Positions 53,026 to 60,290 of a stretch of 64,000 nucleotides of DNA are shown piece after piece (positions within the stretch are counted from its first letter, which is position 1; the number at the start of each line of letters is the position of its first letter). The notes below the pieces were generated by a model. The model saw only the letters and a list, made by a program, of their open reading frames with translations, did not search any database and was not told the DNA's origin. This DNA comes from Planctomycetaceae bacterium (GTDB lineage Bacteria; Planctomycetota; Planctomycetia; Planctomycetales; Planctomycetaceae), in NCBI GenBank assembly GCA_041398825.1, contig JAWKTX010000005.1, positions 186,001 through 250,000 of the forward strand, written 5' to 3'. The position numbers were made by a program, and so were the translations under genes.

Positions 53026-54231
53026 ATGTCTGTAATCCGATTCTTACACTCCGATCACCTTCGCCTGGCTTCGCCATTGTCCGGGCTTGCCGATTGTCCG
53101 GACTGGCTTCGTCGGGCGGCTGCCTCTGCCGTGCGGCGATCCGTGGTCAGTCTCTTCGAAACTGCGGCGGCCGCCCGTTGCGACTTCCTTCTGATTGCTG
53201 GACGATTGACCGAATCGGAACAGGATCTTGATGCTGCCGTTCGCTGGCTGCTTCCCCATGCCGAACAGTTGCGCGGGGCGGGCATTCAACTGGTGCTGAC
53301 TGGCTACAAACGCAGCGAACAGGCGGCCCTGCTGCCATTGGGGGCTATTCTGTGTGAGCCGCACGACGTGATTGAGGTATGGAAGAATCCGCACAACGAA
53401 ATTCAGCACCATGTGCACGCTGTTCGTTCATATCGCGACTCGTCCGGCCATGCTGCGGGACTTCGAAGGACGGACAGGTCGTTCTGGCTGGAGAACCACA
53501 CACAAAACTTCGAGACACCAGAGCGGTCCAACAGGGTGGCGGGAACCGGGGAACTGCGTTATGTGACGGTCTCCGGGATCAAGGCCAGTCCATCGCCCGG
53601 GGCTGCGGGGTCGGAACGGCTTTCTGGTGAGACTGCGACCGGGTACTCCACGGCGCGATCTCTTACCGTCACTGCCGGTGCGCCACAAGCTGTTGGCCCA
53701 TCCGAACAGGGCGTTTTTGGGTGCCGCATTGTCGAGGCCGACACGATGCACCAGACATTGACGGCGCGATTCTGCGAAACAGATACGTTCCGATTTGTTC
53801 GGGAGACGATCAACAGCAGGCAACCCATGACATCGGCGGGGCTGGTTTCAAAACTCGCCGAATGCAGCCGTTCATTGACCAGTACAACGGGCAGAACACT
53901 TGTCATCGACTGGGTTGTTGATGGGTTGTTTCAGTCGGAAAATCGAAGACTTGGTGATCTGGACGAAACGTCACTACTGAAAGAGCTCCGCAATCAGATG
54001 CAGGCCGGGCATTCCGGAATCTGGCCAAGACGAATTCAATACAGCAGTGATGCGGCGTTCACTGCGGCCCCAGGAAGCTCACTGGCCGTTCAGGAGTTTC
54101 TGAAGGTATCGGCCGAACGAAACAACCTTCACGAAAACACTTTTGCCTCCGGAACAACAGAACTGATCCGCGGACGACATTCTGGTGCTGACACGGTGAC
54201 GGGGCTGAACCTGCTGGCCCGTGTTGCATAG
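53026..54231 (+). CDS. YhaO/SbcD-like metallophosphoesterase-fold protein with lost metal ligands
   Basis: The 401-residue protein aligns by eye with the DNA-repair exonuclease YhaO/SbcD (Mre11 type). FLHSDHLRLASPLSGL stands where active members read roughly FxHxADLHLxSPxxGL, and DFLLIAGRLTE where they read DFxLLAGDLFD. A late AGAPQAVGPSEQGVFG matches the PGSPQ...E.G.KG region. The metal-binding residues are replaced: Asp to H11, His to R13, GD to G59-R60, GNHD to GYKR (93-96), and GHIH to S183-G-I-K186. Catalysis is therefore unlikely. It is 62 bases upstream of a YhaN/Rad50-like ATPase, as in normal yhaO-yhaN pairs. An AGGGAGG site supports the ATG at 53026 rather than the longer frame from 52954. 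Confidence 0.7.
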   Translation: MSVIRFLHSDHLRLASPLSGLADCPDWLRRAAASAVRRSVVSLFETAAAARCDFLLIAGRLTESEQDLDAAVRWLLPHAEQLRGAGIQLVLTGYKRSEQAALLPLGAILCEPHDVIEVWKNPHNEIQHHVHAVRSYRDSSGHAAGLRRTDRSFWLENHTQNFETPERSNRVAGTGELRYVTVSGIKASPSPGAAGSERLSGETATGYSTARSLTVTAGAPQAVGPSEQGVFGCRIVEADTMHQTLTARFCETDTFRFVRETINSRQPMTSAGLVSKLAECSRSLTSTTGRTLVIDWVVDGLFQSENRRLGDLDETSLLKELRNQMQAGHSGIWPRRIQYSSDAAFTAAPGSSLAVQEFLKVSAERNNLHENTFASGTTELIRGRHSGADTVTGLNLLARVA

Positions 54232-54293
54232 CCCGCGGTCGCAGCATTCGTTCCTGACGACATTCAACATATTGCGAAGGATGAGCCAAACTT

Positions 54294-57200
54294 ATGTACG
54301 TTCAAGATCTGAACCTGAATCGCTTTGGAACATTGTCGGATATCCATCTGAATCAACTGTCACAAGGGATTACTGTTTTCTGGGGCCCCAATGGTTGTGG
54401 AAAGACCACGGTCGTACAATTTGTACGCGGATTACTTTCCGGCTTTCATGATGCCTCGGCGTTCAGTAACTCTTCGGTAGCCGAGGGTGGATCGCTTCGC
54501 TTCCGTTCGGGTTCCGGCCTTTACGATCTGAACCGAACGCGACATGTGGCGGGAGCAGAATCGTTCCGGGTGACAGAGCTGCCTGCCGGCCAGTTGGCCC
54601 CGCGGCAGGACAATCACCTTCCGGCATGGGTCAATGCCGACGTTTTTCGTGAAGTCTTCAGCGTGGGTTACGACGAGGCTGACCGCTTCGATCTGCTGAC
54701 GCGACTGTGCCTTGATTCCGGCATGGGGACAATGTCACTGGAAAGCGAAATTCGATCGACCGAACTTGCACTGCAGCAGGCGATCAGCGAGCGAGACGGC
54801 TATGGCGCACAGGCGGGCATTGCCCAACGCATTGCAGAACTTCGCCGCAAACAGAATGGTTTACAGGATGAGCTCGCTCGACTTCGCCGCCCCGCTGCAG
54901 ACCTGCCCGAACGAATTCAGGCGCTGATTCGTGAGATTGAGGGCCTGACGGCATCGATCGATCGGATTGACGTGCGTCTCCGAGAGCTGGATGCAGAGAT
55001 TGACCGACTTGAAAAACTTCTGATAGAGCTTCGTCGCCGCAACACGCTGCCGCTGGATCGGGAAGCGATCGAGGCGCGAATTCGGACGCTCTCGTCGCGG
55101 CTGGATCGTTGGCGATCCATTCGCGAAAGCATCGCGCGTGAAACAAACGTTGCGCATTTCAGCAGCGAAACCGATCTTCGCCCGCACGACTCTTTGTTGT
55201 CGGTGCGGGCGCTTGTTGCGCGGCTGGAAGATCGTGTTCAGAGTCTTGCCGGCACCAGTCGGGAGGGTCAGTGGACGGAATCGGACTGGAAGCGTGAAGC
55301 GTCAGCAGTCCGCCAGCTGCAGGCGGAAACAGCAACGCTTTGCCGGTACCTTTCGCAGCATGAAAACGCGGTGGCGATGCATGAAGAATCACTTGAACAG
55401 CTGTTTGCTGAACGTAGTCTGACGAACGCGTCGCAAATGGAACTGCTCATTCAGGAACGCATTGCTGCCTTGCGAGCGGAGCTGAATCGATCAGACGATG
55501 TCCTGGCAGATGCTGCCATCCCGGTTTCTCCGGATCCCTGCCGCCATTCACTGCACCAGGATGCCTGGTCTTCTCCGCATGCTTATGGGACCCGGCTGCG
55601 GTCAGAAGACGATGTTGAATCAGAGCTGACTCGACTGCGTGCGGAGCGAACCCGACTGGTCGCCGACAGGGGTCAGCACGAAGAAACCCGGCATACTCGC
55701 CGTGCACTGCTGGAACGGCTGAGGAGCGAGCTGGCTGCAGCAGCAACACTGGAGCAAATCGACATGCTCCGCAGTCAGATTGCTGAAATCGACGCTCAGA
55801 TTGAACTGCTGGAAGATCGCAGACGACAGCTCGATCACACCGAACGCAATCTGCGAGAAGTGATTGAACGACTGAAGGCTCGTTGCCAGCCCAGAGTTCT
55901 TGAACTGGCAACCGTCTATATCCGACGATTGACTGATGGACAGTGCTCGCAGTTGCTGTTGTCATCATCGCCCGGTCCGCAAATCATGGTTGCTTTCACA
56001 GACCGACCCGAACCGCTCAGCATTTCGCAGCTGAGTCGTGGAACTCGCCATCAGGTGGCTCTGGCACTGCGGCTTGCTCTGATCAGGGTGCGCAGTGAAA
56101 CGAATTCACACGTGCCACTCATTCTGGACGATGTGTTTATCACCTCGGACGATGATCGGGCAGAAGCTGTTGTGGAGCTGCTGACGGAATTCGCAAAAGC
56201 AGGTCAGCAGATTGTGTTCTTCACATGTCAGAAGGATGTGCGAGATTTATTTATCCGCTTCCATGCAGACGTCCGGACGTTTGGGAACCGAGTTGTGCCG
56301 CCTGCACCTCAGCCGGTTTTGAAGGCTTACGTGGAAGAAGTTCGGCCGGTTCGAATGGTCGTGCCGGAACCGGTCGTCGTACCGCCTCCCGCTCCAGAAG
56401 CTGTCGTGGTTCCATCACCACCAGTGGCATCCACGCCCAGTGTTCCCGGAAGCACAAACTGGTTGTTTTATCTGGAAGTCGATCACGGGATTGATGACCT
56501 TGCTGGCGTGACCCTGGCAGAGCTGGAAGCCTTGCGAGCTGCGGGGATTCATCAGATCGACGATCTGTTGCAGCGGACGGTTTCTCAGTTGAATGATACT
56601 TTGCAGCAGGCGGGATATTCGGTTGCAAGCGAACGCCTGCAGGCGTTTCGGGGTCAGGCCGAATTGACTTGTCGCGTACCGATGCTTCGACGCAGCGATG
56701 CTGCTCTTCTGTTCGCAGCGGGAATCCGTTCCGTGGACGATTTGAAGTCGATGCGGCCTGAGACGGTTTACGATCGAATTGTGGCCTTCCAGCGTTCTGA
56801 GGCAGGCAGCCGCTTTCGGCGGGCCGGCCGATTAATTGATCGCCAACAGGCGATCAACTGGGCGCGATGGGGCCAGCATGCCCGATCGCTGTCAGAAGCG
56901 CGAGCTCAGCGTTCACGGTTCAGTCACCGAAGTTCGACACGCATCGCCCGAACTCCGGATAGCCAGGACGACGCTCAGCGGCTGGTTCGTCGGGACCGGA
57001 TTCGTCAGGCATCTTCCACATCACGTCGCAGGCCGCTGCTCAGTACCGATCGCGATGTGAATCAGCGTCGGGCACGTCGGCTGGCTCGCCGCCGCCGTCT
57101 GGCCGCTCAATCGCGATCCATGCGCACGGGTTCTGAGAGCACACAGAGGGGAGATCAGGCACGAGAAACACAACGCGATGCCGGAAGATCTTCGGTCCGA

Positions 57201-57704
57201 ACGACAACTGACCGCACTGCGGTGATTGAACGTCCAGTGATGCTGGCCAATGTCGAGGGCAAGGATCTTCGCTTCTTTCTGAGTCGATCGAGCGATGTCG
57301 AAGCAGCCCCGTCCATCGGTCCCCGGACTGCGGAAAGTCTCTACGCTCTTGGAGTTCGGACTGTTGACGACCTCTTGACGATCAGTGCAGAGACTCTTGC
57401 GATGCAGATGAATCATCGTCGTATTACCGGCTCGGTCATCGAATTGTGGCAGGCTCAGGCGCGGCTTATGTGCCAGGTTCCGGAGCTTCGTGGACACGAT
57501 GTGCAGATACTGGTCGCGTGCGGAGTGCTGAGTCCGGAAGATTTGTCTCACCGGGTTCCGGAAGAGCTGCTTTCGGTTGTCGAACCATTTGCGAATTCAC
57601 GGGAAGGTGAACGCATCATTCGCAATGGCCGCAAGCCGGACCTGGAAGAGGTGAGTGACTGGATCCGATGGGCGGGAAGTGCCCGAGCGTTTCGTGCTGC
57701 GTAG
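54294..57704 (+). CDS. YhaN/Rad50-like coiled-coil ATPase with two DUF4332-like modules
   Basis: This 1136-residue protein is an ABC-type SMC/Rad50-family ATPase. Walker A is WGPNGCGKTT (30-39). Coiled-coil segments cover about 150-285, 300-400 and 440-535, with no CxxC zinc hook at any apex. The signature region is QLSRGTRHQVALALRL (579-594) and Walker B is LILDDVFITSDDDR (609-622). A Pro/Val-rich linker (about 668-718) leads to a first DUF4332-like helix-hairpin-helix module (about 722-865). A strongly basic Arg-rich linker (about 866-980) leads to a second (about 985-1136, with SIGPRTAESLYALGVRTVDD). It pairs with the degenerate YhaO-like gene upstream. A role in DNA binding or repair is inferred. 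Confidence 0.75.
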   Translation: MYVQDLNLNRFGTLSDIHLNQLSQGITVFWGPNGCGKTTVVQFVRGLLSGFHDASAFSNSSVAEGGSLRFRSGSGLYDLNRTRHVAGAESFRVTELPAGQLAPRQDNHLPAWVNADVFREVFSVGYDEADRFDLLTRLCLDSGMGTMSLESEIRSTELALQQAISERDGYGAQAGIAQRIAELRRKQNGLQDELARLRRPAADLPERIQALIREIEGLTASIDRIDVRLRELDAEIDRLEKLLIELRRRNTLPLDREAIEARIRTLSSRLDRWRSIRESIARETNVAHFSSETDLRPHDSLLSVRALVARLEDRVQSLAGTSREGQWTESDWKREASAVRQLQAETATLCRYLSQHENAVAMHEESLEQLFAERSLTNASQMELLIQERIAALRAELNRSDDVLADAAIPVSPDPCRHSLHQDAWSSPHAYGTRLRSEDDVESELTRLRAERTRLVADRGQHEETRHTRRALLERLRSELAAAATLEQIDMLRSQIAEIDAQIELLEDRRRQLDHTERNLREVIERLKARCQPRVLELATVYIRRLTDGQCSQLLLSSSPGPQIMVAFTDRPEPLSISQLSRGTRHQVALALRLALIRVRSETNSHVPLILDDVFITSDDDRAEAVVELLTEFAKAGQQIVFFTCQKDVRDLFIRFHADVRTFGNRVVPPAPQPVLKAYVEEVRPVRMVVPEPVVVPPPAPEAVVVPSPPVASTPSVPGSTNWLFYLEVDHGIDDLAGVTLAELEALRAAGIHQIDDLLQRTVSQLNDTLQQAGYSVASERLQAFRGQAELTCRVPMLRRSDAALLFAAGIRSVDDLKSMRPETVYDRIVAFQRSEAGSRFRRAGRLIDRQQAINWARWGQHARSLSEARAQRSRFSHRSSTRIARTPDSQDDAQRLVRRDRIRQASSTSRRRPLLSTDRDVNQRRARRLARRRRLAAQSRSMRTGSESTQRGDQARETQRDAGRSSVRTTTDRTAVIERPVMLANVEGKDLRFFLSRSSDVEAAPSIGPRTAESLYALGVRTVDDLLTISAETLAMQMNHRRITGSVIELWQAQARLMCQVPELRGHDVQILVACGVLSPEDLSHRVPEELLSVVEPFANSREGERIIRNGRKPDLEEVSDWIRWAGSARAFRAA

Positions 57705-57772
57705 GCCTGATCCACACGCGCGGGCGTGACCGAACAGAATGACGTCGTACCAGAATGACGCCTTAAAAAAAT

Positions 57773-57832
57773 GACGTCTGTATCAGGGACGTCTGTATCA
57801 GGGACGCCTGTATCAGGGACGTCTGTATCAGG
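57773..57832. repeat. 15-bp tandem repeat, 4 copies, in the 3' untranslated region
   Basis: GACGTCTGTATCAGG occurs at 57773-57787, 57788-57802, 57803-57817 (one change) and 57818-57832. A partial copy follows, and degenerate AATGACG-containing units precede it from about 57739. It lies between the ATPase stop (57704) and its terminator. There are no unique spacers, so it is not a CRISPR array. Confidence 0.9.
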
Positions 57833-57863
57833 GACGACAGTAGTGGATATTCGCGCCATCAGG

Positions 57864-57895
57864 AGCTCGACTGCTTGCTGCAGTCGGGCTTTTTT
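57864..57895 (+). terminator. Rho-independent terminator after the ATPase gene
   Basis: AGCTCGACTGC (57864-57874) pairs with GCAGTCGGGCT (57880-57890), 11 bp with one G-T wobble and a 5-base loop, followed by a run of six T (57890-57895). This is the clearest plus-strand terminator in the region and probably ends the YhaO/YhaN-like operon. Confidence 0.85.
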
Positions 57896-57922
57896 AAGCA
57901 TCCTGCCAACCGGGGCTGCCTC

Positions 57923-59086
57923 ATGTACAAAAACATAACTCGCCTGTTTCATTCGTTATCCGGGGTAAGGATGCTGGTGCTGATTCTGCTTGCGGGTTTA
58001 ATCGACTCAGGTACCCGCCAGAACTGGGCGGATGAACGTCAGGAAGGCACTCCGCGATATTCGATTGAGTTCGACGTGCTGACTCAGCCGCTGCCAAATT
58101 ATCGGATTCAGGCCCAGAAATGGGGCCGCGTGTTTCAGCAACTGGGCCTGAATGTAAAGTTCAGAGACGGACGACCTGGCGAAAGAACCCGCGTCGAGAA
58201 CGTTGACCGTTCCGTTGGTCTTACCGCTTTGATCGTCGGTATTATGGAGCCTGACGGGCGAATTCTCGTCCGGGATCAGAAGTTCAGCATGACCGCCCCG
58301 GCCCCCCTTGTGGATATGGTTGAGCAGGTTCGTGTCTATGGCGCGGCGGGTCCCCCGGATCAAAATCCGACGTGGGGGCTAACCGATGAACAGTTTGCTT
58401 TTGTGACACGTCTGCTGGCTGAACCAGTCGCCGAACAGATCGAAACGCGCAGTGCCGTCGAAGCAATCGAATCCATGGAGTTGTCACCGGTCTTTCAGCT
58501 GAGGTTCGCAGACTCTGCGAGAGAAGCGGCTTTGACGCAGGCCGGAAATGACAAAATCAATGAGTTGCCGATGCAACTGACAGGAATGTCACGCGGAACC
58601 GCTCTTGCCGTCATTCTTTCGCAGTACGGCCTGGGATTTCGAACGCTCGCATCGCAGCAGCCAGGGAAATACGTCATTGAAGTGCATGCCGGGGGTGAAG
58701 ACGACAACCTTTGGCCGGTCGGCTGGAAGACGAAGGAACCGTTAATTTCTGTGATGCCGGACTTGTTTAAGTCCATCGATTTTGAGCTCGATGCGGTGGA
58801 ATTTGATGGTCTGGTCGAGGTCATCGCGGAACGAATCCATCTGAAACCATTTTATTCGTCCTGGGAGCTGAAGGCGGCTGGTATCGACGTGGGCTCACTC
58901 CAGTACTCCCGCAAACGCGACCGTCTGTCGCCATATCGAATGTTTCAAACGCTTGGGGACAAATTCAACATGGGGCTTGATGTGCGGTGCGATGAAGCCG
59001 GACAATGCTTCCTGTGGGTATCAACAGCGAATGAATCTCGTGCATTTCGTCAGAGATTTGCTCACGTGATCCCCGGGCGCCAATAA
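57923..59086 (+). CDS. Membrane-anchored or secreted protein of unknown function
   Basis: I do not recognise this 387-residue protein. It has an N-terminal hydrophobic segment (about residues 15-31, VRMLVLILLAGLIDSG) that may be a signal peptide. The remainder is mixed alpha/beta: repeated short units around residues 45-130 and 255-370, with FKSIDFELDAVEFDGLVEVI resembling the small alpha/beta domains seen in secretin-like N-terminal regions, but too weakly to call. It begins 27 bases after the terminator, so it should have its own promoter within or before that region. The next gene follows after 31 bases. The ATG at 57923 is preferred to the in-frame start at 57875, which lies inside the terminator. 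Confidence 0.55.
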   Translation: MYKNITRLFHSLSGVRMLVLILLAGLIDSGTRQNWADERQEGTPRYSIEFDVLTQPLPNYRIQAQKWGRVFQQLGLNVKFRDGRPGERTRVENVDRSVGLTALIVGIMEPDGRILVRDQKFSMTAPAPLVDMVEQVRVYGAAGPPDQNPTWGLTDEQFAFVTRLLAEPVAEQIETRSAVEAIESMELSPVFQLRFADSAREAALTQAGNDKINELPMQLTGMSRGTALAVILSQYGLGFRTLASQQPGKYVIEVHAGGEDDNLWPVGWKTKEPLISVMPDLFKSIDFELDAVEFDGLVEVIAERIHLKPFYSSWELKAAGIDVGSLQYSRKRDRLSPYRMFQTLGDKFNMGLDVRCDEAGQCFLWVSTANESRAFRQRFAHVIPGRQ

Positions 59087-59117
59087 TCTCCCTGCAACTT
59101 TACGAAAAGGCCCTGTT

Positions 59118-60236
59118 ATGTTCCCGCCAGGCGAATTACTGATAACCGGACTGTTCAGTGTGGCCAATGTCTTTCTGACCACCGGGCCGCTTGTGGACGA
59201 TGCGAAGAAAGTCGTGGCTTCGGCCGTCGTCGTTCAGGCTGAAGAGCCAGATGCTGATCAGCCTGCTGAGAAAACCGAGAAAAGCCAGACCAGGCAACTA
59301 CGAATCCGCGCAGAGAAGCAGGAGAGGGAAGGCGGAACCAAAACCGTTCCGCTCATCGAAGCAAAGCCGGGGAGAATCGAAGTCCGTGTCATTCATTCAG
59401 AATCTGGTGACAAAGCGGAAAACCCACAAGCAACAGATGATGTAACTGAAGATTTCCAGAACGAGGTCCGTGAACTGCGCAAAAAGCTTGTTGATGCCAT
59501 CAGAAACGATCGGCCTGATGAAGCGGAAGAGACTAAGAAACGCCTGTTGAATGCGATGAAGCGTCAGGCTGAGCAGCAACAAAATCCCGGCCACGAAATG
59601 CGAGTCATTGAGATCCGTCGTTCGAGCGAAGATCCCTCGGGTGAAGAAATTGTTGTTGAGGAAGAACGGGTCATCAGGGCAGCAGGGGAAACCCCGGCGA
59701 AGAGACTGCCGGAGATTGCGGAAGCTCAGCGTGCGCAGCTCCTTAAGCGACGGGCAGAACTGGAGGCTCGGGAAAAACACCAGAATGAGATCGCTCATCA
59801 CGAACAGGAAATGGCCAATCACCGACGTGAACAGGAACGACGTGAACAAGAAGGGCGTGAACGAGAACAGATGGAGCGAGCACGTCTGGAGCGGGAACAG
59901 ATGGAACGCCGCCGTCATGAAGCTGGTCACGAACCTCGTCACGAAGGAGATAGTCCGGATCAGATGATGCGTCGAATTCATGCGTTGCATGAGGCGGCCG
60001 AACGACTGCAACAGGGCGGCCTTCAGGACATGGCTCACCAGCTGCGGCAACAGGCGGCAGAAATGGAGCGCATGTTTGATCGTATGCAGCATCGGAATGG
60101 CGGACCGGACCATCCACCGGTCGAGGCCATTCACCATTTGTCGGAACAGATCGAACAATTACGCGGCGAAGTGCGTGAGCTCCATGAAAAACTCGAAAGA
60201 CTGACTAACATGCTCGGCGAAGCGCGTACTCGCTGA
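59118..60236 (+). CDS. Highly charged coiled-coil protein of unknown function
   Basis: The 372-residue protein has a short hydrophobic N-terminus (about residues 7-25) that might anchor or export it. The rest is extremely rich in E, R, Q and H. Residues about 112-150 and 195-275 are predicted coiled coil (EREQMERARLEREQMERRR). 275-320 contains a helical HALHEAAERLQQGGLQDMAHQL segment, and the last 45 residues form a leucine heptad region (HHLSEQIEQLRGEVRELHEK). Part of the coil is built from a 15-bp repeat (59823-59867). I recognise no family. It may act with the preceding gene, 31 bases upstream. Confidence 0.55.
   Translation: MFPPGELLITGLFSVANVFLTTGPLVDDAKKVVASAVVVQAEEPDADQPAEKTEKSQTRQLRIRAEKQEREGGTKTVPLIEAKPGRIEVRVIHSESGDKAENPQATDDVTEDFQNEVRELRKKLVDAIRNDRPDEAEETKKRLLNAMKRQAEQQQNPGHEMRVIEIRRSSEDPSGEEIVVEEERVIRAAGETPAKRLPEIAEAQRAQLLKRRAELEAREKHQNEIAHHEQEMANHRREQERREQEGREREQMERARLEREQMERRRHEAGHEPRHEGDSPDQMMRRIHALHEAAERLQQGGLQDMAHQLRQQAAEMERMFDRMQHRNGGPDHPPVEAIHHLSEQIEQLRGEVRELHEKLERLTNMLGEARTR
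59823..59867 (+). repeat. 15-bp imperfect tandem repeat, 3 copies, in coiled-coil gene
   Basis: CGACGTGAACAGGAA, CGACGTGAACAAGAA and GGGCGTGAACGAGAA follow one another in register with codons, giving the RREQE-type repeat in the protein. Confidence 0.75.
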
Positions 60237-60290
60237 ACAATGCCCAATCGAATCGGCCGCAAATGAATCTGTCTCTCCGGGAACTCCGTC

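Noticed and set aside
57773..57832. Possible CRISPR array
   Set aside because: The 15-bp units are directly adjacent with no spacers, and no cas gene is present.
57548..57952. Minus-strand frame of 134 codons with VPDTD repeats
   Set aside because: It covers the 3' end of the ATPase gene, a tandem repeat and a terminator on the opposite strand, so the repeat-coded peptide is probably chance.
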